64,000 nt of DNA from NCBI GenBank assembly GCA_963805715.1, contig CAWDVK010000020.1, positions 930,001 to 994,000 of the forward strand, read 5' to 3'. Below the pieces are notes generated by a model. That model saw only the letters and a program-made list of their open reading frames with translations, was not told the DNA's origin and did not search any database. Below are positions 1 through 7,574 of the stretch, in pieces. The position numbers were made by a program, and so were the translations under genes. Numbering within the stretch: the stretch's first letter is position 1; the number at the start of each line of letters is the position of its first letter. The stretch comes from CAWDVK01 sp963805715 (lineage in GTDB: Bacteria; Actinomycetota; Actinomycetes; Streptosporangiales; Streptosporangiaceae).

Positions 1-184
1 ACATCCCAGAACATGCCATCGCGCGTCACGCCAACGTTCATACCAGGCTTGCCGTTCGCGCCGCAGCCGCCGCCGCCAGCAGCCGCCTGCCGTGATCGCG
101 GGCTCGGTCCTGCGCGGCCGGGAAACCTGGCCCCGGCCGCTTGCTGTCATCACGGCCGCTCACCCGGTCACGGCAAATCGGGCA

Positions 185-640
185 TCAGCCTGACTCCAGG
201 CCCTGCCAGCCCCACCGGGGCACCGTCAGGCCCGGCGGGACCACGGCATCGCGGTCGGGGAAGCCGACGAACCGCCGGGTCGCCCACTCCATGTAGGCCC
301 GCAGCGCAGCCCGGAACTGCGGGTCATCCGGCAGCCCGGCGTCGTCCGCCGCCGCGACGAAGCAGTCCACGAAACGGCGTCCGAGGTCGGACATATCGCC
401 GTTGCCTGCGTGCATCTCGAGCAGCGCCGACTGGCTGCCGCAGGACCGGGAGTACGACGGCGGGCCGCCCAGTACCTCCGCCCAGTAGGCCGCCAGCCGT
501 TCTACGTGCTGCGGGTGCTGGCCTGGATGCGAGAACGGGTGATTGAGTTCCGGGTCGGCCAGGCAGCGCGCGTGGTGGGCGCGCGCGAGCGCGAGCAGCG
601 CGGCGTCGCCCCCGGCGTACTCGTACAGCGTCGGACGCAT
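185..640 (-). CDS. Truncated haemoglobin-like globin
   Basis: A 151-residue protein of the group II truncated globin type, which binds haem and handles O2 or NO in the cytosol. It opens with MRPTLYEYAGG, then PELNHPFS, the helix HPQHVERLAAYWAEVLGG followed by PPSYS, the stretch LEMHAGNG whose His is the likely proximal haem ligand, and a C-terminal PRWGWQGL motif. Length and motif order match the family. The ATG at 638-640 was chosen because the open frame upstream is Arg/Pro-rich and does not resemble a globin. No clear ribosome binding site precedes it. The gene stands alone, so its physiological role cannot be inferred from neighbours. Confidence 0.85.
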   Translation of the reverse strand: MRPTLYEYAGGDAALLALARAHHARCLADPELNHPFSHPGQHPQHVERLAAYWAEVLGGPPSYSRSCGSQSALLEMHAGNGDMSDLGRRFVDCFVAAADDAGLPDDPQFRAALRAYMEWATRRFVGFPDRDAVVPPGLTVPRWGWQGLESG

Positions 641-714
641 GTAACCAGCGTGACACAAGGGCGAGATCGCCGCGTCTGCGCATCGCTGCCGGCGCTCGGT
701 TGTCAGCTGACGAG

Positions 715-942
715 TTAGCGGATCCACGGGGCCTGCAGTTCGACCATCCGGCGGGATGCGTCGTTCATGTCCCGGACGGTCAGGCGGAGCCGGTACCACA
801 GGCACCGGAGCCGCTCGGGGCCGGTCCAGGAAACAGATCGTTCCAGCTGGCGCTTGCCGACGTGCTCGGTCTGCGCGGGAGTCGTCCTTGACTGCTTGGG
901 CGTCCTTGCCTGAGTCGCCTGGTGAGCCGGGTGCGCGAACAT
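715..942 (-). CDS. Small basic hypothetical protein (75 aa)
   Basis: A 75-residue protein with a polar, low-complexity N-terminus and a more conserved-looking C-terminal half that runs RLRLTVRDMNDASRRMVELQ and ends APWIR. No catalytic motif, signal peptide or membrane segment is visible. The start is supported by AGGAG six bases before the ATG, and by AT-rich sequence around 985-1020 that could hold a promoter. The tail loosely resembles short actinobacterial proteins of unknown function with an N-Y/D-A-x-R-R motif, similar in style to the 44-residue protein at 43972-44106. The function is unknown. Confidence 0.55.
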   Translation of the reverse strand: MFAHPAHQATQARTPKQSRTTPAQTEHVGKRQLERSVSWTGPERLRCLWYRLRLTVRDMNDASRRMVELQAPWIR

Positions 943-1222
943 GAGGTTCTCCTGTCTTGCCGGAGCCGGGGCCCGTGTGGCCGGTCCATAAAATAGATAT
1001 CACAATGCTAGATCCGAGATATCGGGCCGTCAACAGCCAGGCGCGAGTAAGGAAAGATCGACGAGGCGCGGTGATCGCGGAACGGCACGCGCCGTCACTG
1101 CGAGCACATGGCTGCGTCCGGCGGTCAGGGCGGCTGCGTCTCACGACGGCACGGCGGGTTACGGCGGCGGCATTCGGCACAGGCCCGGCCCGCGGGTCGT
1201 CAGGGCCCGTTAGTCCCGCCGG

Positions 1223-1376
1223 TTAGCTGGTGAGCGCGGCCAGCGTGGGGGCGAGCTGCTCCAGCTGGTCAACGCCCTCGGCGACGTCGGCGCCGGCCGG
1301 CCTGACCATCACGTGGTCCGCGCCGGCCGCCAGGTGCTCGCGCACCCTGCCCGCGATCGCCGCCCGTCGTGGCAGG
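1223..1376 (-). pseudogene. C-terminal remnant of an LLM-class (F420-type) oxidoreductase
   Basis: About 50 codons read RRAAIAGRVREHLAAGADHV, then MVRPAGADVAEGVDQLEQL and APTLAALTS before TAA. The AGADHV motif followed by a short helix and LAP is typical of the C-terminus of luciferase-like F420-dependent oxidoreductases. There is no start codon, and the frame runs out of phase into the 3' end of argG, so only a tail survives. It is inferred to be left over from a deletion that brought argG next to it. Confidence 0.4.
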
Positions 1377-2825
1377 TCAGTCGGTGCCGGACTCCATCGC
1401 GGCGCGGTCGAGCAGCTCGTCGCCGCCGGCCACCCTGCCGCGGGACGCGATCGCCTCGGCCCCGCCCTCGGGCATCGCCCCGATCAGCCCGGCCGGGGTT
1501 GCCTGGACCGCGCCGGTGAGCGACGGGTGCGGGCTGCCGACCATGCCGAGCCCGGCGTACTGCTCCAGCTTGGCGCGGGAGTCCGCGATGTCGAGATTGC
1601 GCATCGTCAGCTGGCCGATGCGGTCGGTCGGCCCGAAGGCGGAGTCCTCAGTCCGCTCCATGGACAGCTTGTCCGGGTGGTAGCTGAACGCCGGCCCGGT
1701 CGTGTCCAGGATGGAGTAGTCCTCACCGCGCCGCAGCCGCAGGGTCACCTCGCCGGTGACCGCCATCCCGACCCAGCGCTGCAGCGACTCGCGCAGCATC
1801 AGCGCCTGCGGGTCCAGCCAGCGGCCCTCGTACAGCAGCCTGCCCAGCCGCCGTCCGTCGTTGTGGTAGCTGGCCACGGTGTCCTCGTTGTGGATCGCGC
1901 TGACCAGCCGCTCGTAGGCCGCGTGCAGCAGCGCCATCCCGGGAGCCTCGTAGATGCCACGGCTCTTGGCCTCGATGACCCGGTTCTCGATCTGGTCGGA
2001 CATGCCCAGGCCGTGCCGGCCGCCGATGGCATTGGCCTCCAGCACCAGGTCGACGGCGGAGGCGAACTCCTTGCCGTTGATGGTGACCGGCCGTCCCTGC
2101 TCGAAGCCGATGGCGACGTCCTCGGCGGCTATCTCGACGGCTGGATCCCAGAAGCGCACGCCCATGATCGGCTCGACGATCTCGATGCCGGTGCTGAGGT
2201 GCTCGAGCGCCTTGGCCTCGTGGGTCGCGCCCCAGATGTTCGCGTCGGTGGAGTAGGCCTTCTCCGCGCTGTCCCGGTAGGGCAGGCCGCGGGCGAGCAG
2301 CCACTCGGACATCTCCCTGCGCCCGCCGAGCTCGCCGACGAAGCCCGCGTCCAGCCACGGCTTGTAGATGCGCAGGGAGGGATTGGCCAGCAGGCCGTAG
2401 CGGTAGAACCGCTCGATGTCGTTGCCCTTGAAGGTGGAGCCGTCCCCCCAGATCCCCACGCCGTCCTCGAGCATCGCGCGCACCAGCAGGGTGCCCGTCA
2501 CCGCCCGCCCGAGCGGGGTGGTGTTGAAGTAGCTTCGGCCGCCGGACCGGACATGGAACGCGCCGCAGGCCAGGGCCGCGAGCCCCTCCTCCACCAGGGC
2601 CGAGCGGCAGTCGACCAGCCGGGCGGCCTCCGCGCCGTAGGCCGTGGCGCGGCCGGGCACCGAGGCGATGTCGGGCTCGTCGTACTGGCCGATGTCAGCG
2701 GTGTAGGTGCATGGCACGGCGCCCTTCTCGCGCATCCACGCGACCGCTACCGAGGTGTCGAGGCCGCCGGAGAAGGCGATCCCGACTCGTTCGCCGACAG
2801 GCAGGGAGGTAAGCACCTTGGACAC
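1377..2825 (-). CDS. argG: Argininosuccinate synthase (long form)
   Basis: This ATP-dependent enzyme joins citrulline and aspartate in the penultimate step of arginine synthesis. The N-terminal P-loop AFSGGLDTSVA is the PP-motif. Downstream come the YTADIGQYDEPD, STFKGND and EKAYSTDANIWGATHE motifs of the family. The protein is about 482 aa, the longer ArgG subtype rather than the 400-aa one. I place the start at the GTG at 2823-2825. Further upstream the frame runs through a run of TGCA operators, whereas TATACT (2837 to 2832) lies six bases before this GTG. That geometry suggests a leaderless transcript. No arginine neighbours are present, so the gene is a detached unit, probably under ArgR control. 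Confidence 0.92.
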   Translation of the reverse strand: MSKVLTSLPVGERVGIAFSGGLDTSVAVAWMREKGAVPCTYTADIGQYDEPDIASVPGRATAYGAEAARLVDCRSALVEEGLAALACGAFHVRSGGRSYFNTTPLGRAVTGTLLVRAMLEDGVGIWGDGSTFKGNDIERFYRYGLLANPSLRIYKPWLDAGFVGELGGRREMSEWLLARGLPYRDSAEKAYSTDANIWGATHEAKALEHLSTGIEIVEPIMGVRFWDPAVEIAAEDVAIGFEQGRPVTINGKEFASAVDLVLEANAIGGRHGLGMSDQIENRVIEAKSRGIYEAPGMALLHAAYERLVSAIHNEDTVASYHNDGRRLGRLLYEGRWLDPQALMLRESLQRWVGMAVTGEVTLRLRRGEDYSILDTTGPAFSYHPDKLSMERTEDSAFGPTDRIGQLTMRNLDIADSRAKLEQYAGLGMVGSPHPSLTGAVQATPAGLIGAMPEGGAEAIASRGRVAGGDELLDRAAMESGTD

Positions 2826-2863
2826 GATGCAAGTATATGCATATCTATGCATGATCATGCAAA
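2826..2863 (-). promoter_or_regulatory. ArgR-type operator overlapping the argG promoter
   Basis: TGCA occurs at 2828, 2838, 2848 and 2858, exactly 10 bp apart, giving three overlapping 14-bp palindromes: TGCAAGTATATGCA, TGCATATCTATGCA and TGCATGATCATGCA. This resembles tandem actinobacterial ARG boxes, which carry TGCAT half-sites. On the argG strand the array contains a -10-like TATACT and a weak TTGCAT -35 with a long 19-bp spacer, so bound ArgR would occlude RNA polymerase. The pattern is read directly from the sequence; ArgR binding is inferred. Confidence 0.7.
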
Positions 2864-2962
2864 GGTTCGAGGTCACGGCGCCGGCGCCGTGTCTACCCGG
2901 TCAGCATGCCGATGCCGGCCCGCCGCGACATCGACCAGCTGACTGATCTTGCCGTCAGCAGG

Positions 2963-3610
2963 TCAGGGCACCGGAAGCATCCGGGCGACGGTGTCCAGGA
3001 GCAGGCCGGCGAGCCCGGCGAAGCAGGCGTCAGGGTCACCGAAGATCACCTGGCCCGCCGCCACGGCGAGCGGCGCGGTGTCCGGGCCGATCAGCCGGGC
3101 GCGGCGGCTGAGCGAGTAGCGGTCGTCGCCGGCCGCGGTCACCTGGCTGACCGCCTGCTCTTCGACGCAGCAGCCGATGGTGAAGTAGTGCAGGAGCAGC
3201 AGGCCCCGCACGGCGTCCTCCAGCGTGAACCCCTGGCGGACGAGGCTCTCGAAGGTGCCCTCCTGGCGCCTGATCACGTCGGGGTCGGTCAGCGTGGTGC
3301 CGCTGAACGCCTTGGCCCCGTCACGGTGGCCGAGCAGCTCACTCCGCACGGCGCGGGCGTAGGTCAGCATCACCTCGCGCCAGGGCGCGTCGCCGGACAG
3401 CCCGGCCATCACCTGGCCGATCTGCCGCCATATCTGGGTGGCCATCTCGTCGAGCAGCGCCTGCTTGCCGGGCACGTGCCAGTAGAGCGCGGGCGCCTGG
3501 ACCCCCAGCCGGGACGCCAGGGCGCGCACGGTCAGGCCGTCCATCCCGGCCTCGTCGAGCAGGTCAAGGGCAGCCTGCACGATGGCCGCCTTCGTCAGTC
3601 CGGGCCCCAT
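2963..3610 (-). CDS. TetR-family transcriptional repressor
   Basis: A 215-residue one-component regulator. The N-terminal helix-turn-helix reads LTKAAIVQAALDLLDEAG, then GLTVRALASRLGVQAPALYW with the HVPGKQALLDEM helix typical of TetR proper. The rest is an all-helical ligand-binding and dimerisation domain of the TetR_C type. The start is taken at ATG 3608-3610; earlier in-frame ATGs lie inside the operator. No ribosome binding site is visible. It is divergent from the oxidoreductase at 3681, with two CTTAAC palindromes between them, so it most likely represses itself and that gene until an unknown ligand is bound. Confidence 0.88.
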   Translation of the reverse strand: MGPGLTKAAIVQAALDLLDEAGMDGLTVRALASRLGVQAPALYWHVPGKQALLDEMATQIWRQIGQVMAGLSGDAPWREVMLTYARAVRSELLGHRDGAKAFSGTTLTDPDVIRRQEGTFESLVRQGFTLEDAVRGLLLLHYFTIGCCVEEQAVSQVTAAGDDRYSLSRRARLIGPDTAPLAVAAGQVIFGDPDACFAGLAGLLLDTVARMLPVP

Positions 3611-3620
3611 GAGTTGACAG

Positions 3621-3667
3621 CTTAACATCGTTAAGGAATGCTGGACCCTGTCCTTAACAACGTTAAG
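3621..3667. promoter_or_regulatory. Twin TetR operators CTTAACnnnGTTAAG
   Basis: Two 15-bp palindromes, CTTAACATCGTTAAG at 3621-3635 and CTTAACAACGTTAAG at 3653-3667, lie between divergent genes. Their starts are 32 bp apart, about three helical turns, so two dimers could sit on the same face. TTGACA at 3614-3619 may be the -35 of the rightward gene, which would put the first palindrome inside its spacer. The half-sites are identical in both copies, which is strong evidence for a specific operator. Confidence 0.8.
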
Positions 3668-3680
3668 TCGGGAGGTCAGC

Positions 3681-4649
3681 ATGAAGGCGGCGATCCTGCG
3701 CTCGCCGGACTCCGTTCCGGTCTACGGCGACTTCGACGACCCGGTGCCCGGCGCGGGAAGCGAGATCGTGGAGTTCGTGGCCGCCGGCATCCACCAGGTG
3801 ACCCGGTCAGTGGCGACGGGCCGTCACTATGGCGGCGGCGGGGTCTTCCCGGTGATCCCCGGCCTCAACGCGGTAGCGCGCACCGCCGGCGGCGAGCTGG
3901 TCTTCACCTCAGCCGGCGAGCCGCCGCATGGCACCTTCGCCGAGCTCATCGCCTCGCCCGATGCGATGCGGTTCCCGCTCCCGCCGGGAGCGCGGCCCGA
4001 GGCCGTGGCGGCCGGCGTCAATCCCGGCATGGCGTCCTGGCTGCCGCTGACAGCCCGGCAGGCGGAAGCCGGGAAGCTCGGCACGGTGCTGATCCTCGGC
4101 GTCACCGGGATGTCCGGCTACCTCGCCGCGCAGAACGCCGCGCTGCTCGGCGCCGCCCGCGTCATCGGCGCCGGACGGAGCAGGCCGGGCCTGGAGCGCG
4201 CCGCCGCAGCCGGCGCGCAGACCCTCACCGTCACCGGCGACCGGGACGCCGACGCCGAGGCCCTGGCCGGGGCCCTCGACGGTGACGCGCCCGGCCTGGT
4301 TCTCGACTTCGTCTGGGGACCGGTCGCCGAGACCGCCTTCCGGGCCCTCGGCCGCCGGGGGCTCGGCGAGGACAGCGCCGAGATCAGGTACGTCCAGATC
4401 GGCGCGCTGGCCGGGGCCGGGGCATCCGTCCCCGCCGCCCTGCTGCGCAGCAGGAAGCTGACGATCTCCGGGAGCGGGGCCGGGTCTGTCTCCGCCCGCG
4501 ACATCAAGACCAAGATCCCGGCTTACCTCCAGGTGATCGCCGACGGCTCGGTCGAGGTGCCGTTTCGCACTTTCGCACTGTCCGATGTCAGCGCGGCCTG
4601 GACCGCTTCCGCCGCCACCGGCCCGCGCGTGGTCCTCGTCCGGGACTGA
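3681..4649 (+). CDS. Zinc-independent MDR-family quinone oxidoreductase
   Basis: A 322-residue medium-chain dehydrogenase/reductase. The GroES-like N-terminal domain lacks the zinc-ligand set. A Rossmann domain follows, with VLILGVTGMSGYLAAQNA as the nucleotide-binding loop and VIGAGRSRPGLERAA as the NADP-side region. Such proteins usually reduce quinones or enals with NADPH. GGGAGG eight bases upstream fixes the ATG at 3681. The gene is divergent from the TetR gene and probably controlled by it, so the pair looks like a small electrophile or quinone stress module. The substrate is not predictable. Confidence 0.85.
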   Translation: MKAAILRSPDSVPVYGDFDDPVPGAGSEIVEFVAAGIHQVTRSVATGRHYGGGGVFPVIPGLNAVARTAGGELVFTSAGEPPHGTFAELIASPDAMRFPLPPGARPEAVAAGVNPGMASWLPLTARQAEAGKLGTVLILGVTGMSGYLAAQNAALLGAARVIGAGRSRPGLERAAAAGAQTLTVTGDRDADAEALAGALDGDAPGLVLDFVWGPVAETAFRALGRRGLGEDSAEIRYVQIGALAGAGASVPAALLRSRKLTISGSGAGSVSARDIKTKIPAYLQVIADGSVEVPFRTFALSDVSAAWTASAATGPRVVLVRD

Positions 4650-4707
4650 GCGCGGCCGCGCGGAAAACCAGTGGCCGGCCGCCTGGTTTCGCGGCAGGCT
4701 GCCGCTC

Positions 4708-4800
4708 ATGGGTTCGGCCTTGTGGGGCCCGGAGCTGGCCGGCGTCTACGACAGGACCTACGCGGCCATGTTCGGGCCGGCCGCGGCCATGGGGAGAGAC
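4708..4800 (+). pseudogene. N-terminal remnant of a SAM methyltransferase
   Basis: The frame starts MGSALWGPELAGVYDRTYAA and continues MFGPAAAM before losing any methyltransferase character. The LWGPELAxVYDxTYAAMF opening is typical of a family of actinobacterial class I methyltransferases whose SAM motif should follow some 30 residues later; here it is absent. The fragment sits directly upstream of a different, intact methyltransferase. It is inferred to be the stub of a deleted gene. Confidence 0.4.
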
Positions 4801-4920
4801 ACGCCGCGGCGCGCGGTGACTGCCCGGCGGCCGGGCGCGTCAGAGCGCGCACGGGATGTCACTGGGGGTAGCCTCCGGTCTGACGGCCGGGAAGCGCCGG
4901 CCGGGCCCGCCGGGAGCACT

Positions 4921-5697
4921 GTGCCAGAGTACGTCCTTGATCATCACCATGAAGGCGAGCGCCAGCGACTGGCCCTGATGTCGCGGCTGCTCGATCCGAT
5001 GCACCGCCGCCACATCGAGCAGCTGGGGATCGGGCCGGGAGCGCGGACGCTCGAGGTCGGCTGCGGTAACGGCTCGCTGTCAGCCTGGCTGGCCGGGCAG
5101 GTCGTGCCTGGCGGGCGGGCGGTGGCGGCCGACCTCGACCTGTCCCTGGCTGACGCGAAGGCGCCCGGGCTTGAGCTTCGCCAGGCCGACATCCTCGCCG
5201 GGCCGGTGCCGCCTGGCGGCTTCGACCTGGTGACCTGCCGCGCCGTGCTGCACCATGTCGCCGACGCTGAGGCCGCCGTGGCAAACCTGATCGCCAGCGC
5301 GCGGCCGGGCGGGACGATCCTGCTGATCGAGCCGGACTTCCTGCCGGTCACGGTCGCCGAGCCGGCTGAGATCCGGGACTTCTGGATGGGCTGGCTGGCC
5401 TGGTCGCGCCAGCAGGGCATCGACTACTTCCTCGGCCGCCGGCTGCCCGGGATGCTGTCCCGGCAGGGGCTGGCGGACGTCGCGGCCACCGCCGAGACGG
5501 CGCTCTACAACGGCGGGTCGCCGTGGGCGCTGTACTGGCAGCAGACGGTCATCGAGCTGCGCCCCCGCCTGGAGGACTCCGGGAAGCTGGGCCCCTCGTC
5601 CATCGACGCTTTCCTCGCCCGGTGCGCGGACCCGGCGTGGTGGACGCAGACCATTGCCTTCACGGCCGTCCACGGGCGGGCGCCGGCGGCTGACTGA
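4921..5697 (+). CDS. Class I SAM-dependent methyltransferase
   Basis: A 258-residue methyltransferase starting at the GTG at 4921 (VPEYVLDHHHEGERQRLAL). Motif I is TLEVGCGNGSLSAWL, the acidic end of beta-2 is AVAADLDLSL, motif II is GFDLVTCRAVLHHV and motif III lies in ARPGGTILLIEPDF. The C-terminal half has aromatic helices that probably form the acceptor pocket. The open frame extends much further upstream, but that part is Pro/Arg-rich and overlaps the end of the oxidoreductase gene and a methyltransferase stub, so I reject it. The substrate is unknown. The closest style is the UbiE/Methyltransf_25 group acting on small molecules. Confidence 0.82.
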   Translation: MPEYVLDHHHEGERQRLALMSRLLDPMHRRHIEQLGIGPGARTLEVGCGNGSLSAWLAGQVVPGGRAVAADLDLSLADAKAPGLELRQADILAGPVPPGGFDLVTCRAVLHHVADAEAAVANLIASARPGGTILLIEPDFLPVTVAEPAEIRDFWMGWLAWSRQQGIDYFLGRRLPGMLSRQGLADVAATAETALYNGGSPWALYWQQTVIELRPRLEDSGKLGPSSIDAFLARCADPAWWTQTIAFTAVHGRAPAAD

Positions 5698-5880
5698 CGA
5701 GGTGCCCGCCAGGGCCGGCCGCCAGCAGGTCGAGCAGCGCCTGCGCGGCTCCGGTGGGCGGCCGCCCGGCGGCGACGACCGCGCAGAGGTCACGGCGCAG
5801 CGGCGGGATGATGGGGACGGCGCTGACCTGTGCGGTGATCGCGCGGAGGCGCGAGTCTTGCGGAAGTCTGTGGTCCGCGC
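5660..5880 (-). pseudogene. Possible C-terminal remnant of a LysR-type regulator
   Basis: On this strand the frame reads LRAITAQVSAVPIIPPLRRD, then LCAVVAAGRPPTGAAQALLD and LLAAGPGG before TGA at 5660-5662. The alternation of a hydrophobic strand, LRR and a closing helix resembles the end of the LysR effector-binding domain. No HTH half or start codon exists, and its end overlaps the methyltransferase. It could be chance coding potential. Confidence 0.28.
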
Positions 5881-5914
5881 GGTCAGGCCGTGCGACGATC
5901 CGCTGGTGCGCAAG

Positions 5915-6063
5915 GCCCCGCGACCTGGGCCAGCGGCCGCGGCTGGGCCATCTGGAAGACCGTGAAGGTCCTCGCAGGCGCGCTGGAAGACGACCCGCAG
6001 GACGCCGCTTTCACCACGGGCGTCATCGAGAGGATCCTGGCTGATCACCTCGCGGAAACATAG
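5915..6063 (+). pseudogene. C-terminal remnant of an aminoglycoside phosphotransferase-like kinase
   Basis: The frame reads ATWASGRGWAIWKTVKVL, then AGALEDDPQDAAFTTGVIE and RILADHLAET before TAG at 6061-6063. An (S)GRGWAxWK(A/T) segment followed by VIxxILADH is characteristic of the C-terminal helices of APH-family small-molecule kinases. The catalytic HGD and DxD loops are missing, so this is only the last 45 or so residues. It adds to a cluster of gene stubs at 4.7-6.1 kb. Confidence 0.5.
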
Positions 6064-6085
6064 CCGGGTACGACGACCCGTACGC

Positions 6086-6526
6086 CTACCGCGGCGCCTC
6101 AAGCCGCGCCGGAGCCACGCGAAGCCCGGCTGCCTGAGCTCCGGCGTGCAGGCGGCGGTCCCAGACGGCGACCACAAGGTCGGGATCGCTGAGGGCTAGT
6201 GCGCTGGCGAGGTGGACGGCGTCGGCGCCGCTGAGCGCGTGCAGGCGGGCCAGCTGGCCCGCGTGCTGCTCGACGGCGGCGGTGAGTTCGACCGGACGCG
6301 TAGCCGCCCAGTAATCGTCCCAGGCTTCCTCGGCTGCGTCGTGGTCCTCGGCGCCGAGGTCGTGGTTACGGGCCGCGGCGGCCAGCGCGGCCCGCACCTC
6401 GGGATAGGCCAGGCGGCTGGACATCGCGGCGTCGCATCCGTCCCACAGCTCGGCAGCGAGCTGACTTCCTGCTTCCTCGGCTAGCAGCTTCACGAAGGCG
6501 CTGGCATCGAAGTAGACCAGGGTCAT
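6086..6526 (-). CDS. VapC-type PIN-domain toxin
   Basis: A 146-residue PIN ribonuclease, the toxin half of a type II toxin-antitoxin pair. It opens with MTLVYFDASAFVKLLAEE, giving the first catalytic Asp. The conserved Glu lies in YPEVRAAL, the central Asp in LSGADAVHLASAL, and the last acidic site in VVAVWDRRLHAGAQAAGL. VapC enzymes cut tRNA or rRNA until their antitoxin neutralises them. It starts three bases after the antitoxin stop, so the two are co-translated. The target RNA cannot be predicted. Confidence 0.88.
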   Translation of the reverse strand: MTLVYFDASAFVKLLAEEAGSQLAAELWDGCDAAMSSRLAYPEVRAALAAAARNHDLGAEDHDAAEEAWDDYWAATRPVELTAAVEQHAGQLARLHALSGADAVHLASALALSDPDLVVAVWDRRLHAGAQAAGLRVAPARLEAPR

Positions 6527-6529
6527 CCG

Positions 6530-6793
6530 TCAGCGCCGCTGCTCGCTGACGACATCAGCCAGCGGCCGGCGCGGGCGCGGCCGGGGCCGCCCCGATGCCC
6601 GCGGTCGCTGGGCGGCCAGGGGCCGGCCGATGACACCCTCAGCCGTCAGCCGCTCAAGCGTGGCGGTGGAAGTGAGGCCGATCAGCCTCGCGACAGGGAC
6701 TCCGCGGTCGGTGATCACGAGCTCGGCGCCCCCGCGTGCTCGTTCCAGCCATTCGCTGAGATGAGCCCGCAGGTCGGTGATGGCTACTTCCAT
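6530..6793 (-). CDS. Phd/YefM-type antitoxin
   Basis: An 87-residue DNA-binding antitoxin. The Phd/YefM core is MEVAITDLRAHLSEWLERA, then GGAELVITDRGVPVARLIGL. The tail after position 60 is Arg/Pro-rich and should wrap and block the neighbouring PIN toxin. GAGGG before the ATG at 6791-6793 decides the start over an in-frame ATG 27 bases earlier. The promoter region at 6800-6832 has two GTACA-containing elements (CGTACA and TGTACA, starts 23 bp apart) that could be the autoregulatory operator. Confidence 0.82.
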   Translation of the reverse strand: MEVAITDLRAHLSEWLERARGGAELVITDRGVPVARLIGLTSTATLERLTAEGVIGRPLAAQRPRASGRPRPRPRRPLADVVSEQRR

Positions 6794-6848
6794 CCCTCTA
6801 ACGTACACCCTGGACGGCACCCAACTGTACAGGAGTCGCCATCCCAGG

Positions 6849-7571
6849 TCAGGAGGCCGACTCCGGGCTGCGGGCCGACGGCGCGCCCATCGAGCGCAGC
6901 CACTCGATCACGTTCTGCTCGCGGGTCCCCGGGCCGGTCGCGGTGTCCAGCGCTGTCCCCTCGGCATAATCAGGGACCCAGCCGAGATCGGCGCCCGCGC
7001 CCAGCAGGCGCTCCGCCGCGCGGCGCTGGCCGCCGTCACACGCGTGCCAGAACGCCTGGGAGACCTGCTCCTGGTCAGGGCCCTTCGCCAGCAGATCCTC
7101 CAGCCGGTCCAGCATGCCGAGGGCGGCGGCGTGCCACAGCTTGTCCACCCCGGCACCGCGGTGCGCCAGCAGCCGGGCCACGTGCCAGCAGCCGTAGCCG
7201 ACCGCGTTGTCCAGCGGCGTCCCGATCGATCCGTCGGGGGTCTCCAGGTCCGCGCCGCCGTCGATCAGCGCCCGCGCGACGTCGACGTCGTCGCTGCTGG
7301 CCGCCCAGTGCAGCGGGGTCTCGCCGTGCTCGTCGTCGGTGCTCCGGGCGCTCGGGTCAGCCCCGGCGCCGATCAGCAGCTCGACGACAGCGGGCCCGCT
7401 GGGGAAGTAGCCCGGCCAGTCACAGACGATGTGCAGCGGCGTCCGTCCCCCGGCGATCCCGTTCAGCCTGGATGCCGCGAGCCCGGGCTCGGCCTCGATC
7501 AGCCGGGCCAGGGCCGGGACGTCACCCTCCCGGATGGCGGCGATAGCCGCAACGGCAACGCGATCGTCCAT
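6849..7571 (-). CDS. Ankyrin-repeat protein
   Basis: A 240-residue cytosolic protein built of about five ankyrin repeats. Clear units include GGRTPLHIVCDW, VVELLIGAGADPSARS, GETPLHWAASSDDVDVARALI with DGGADLETPD, GTPLDNAVGYGCWHVARLLA, and a last VSQAFWHACDGGQRRAAERLL with GAGADLGW. There is no signal peptide or catalytic domain. The fold mediates protein-protein contacts; the partner is unknown. The ATG at 7569-7571 is preferred to the adjacent upstream GTG. The gene is monocistronic and convergent with nothing obvious. Confidence 0.8.
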   Translation of the reverse strand: MDDRVAVAAIAAIREGDVPALARLIEAEPGLAASRLNGIAGGRTPLHIVCDWPGYFPSGPAVVELLIGAGADPSARSTDDEHGETPLHWAASSDDVDVARALIDGGADLETPDGSIGTPLDNAVGYGCWHVARLLAHRGAGVDKLWHAAALGMLDRLEDLLAKGPDQEQVSQAFWHACDGGQRRAAERLLGAGADLGWVPDYAEGTALDTATGPGTREQNVIEWLRSMGAPSARSPESAS

Positions 7572-7574
7572 CAC

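Noticed and set aside
1230..2942. Long open frame on the plus strand opposite argG
   Set aside because: It is the antisense shadow of argG created by high GC; its product is low-complexity and unlike any protein.
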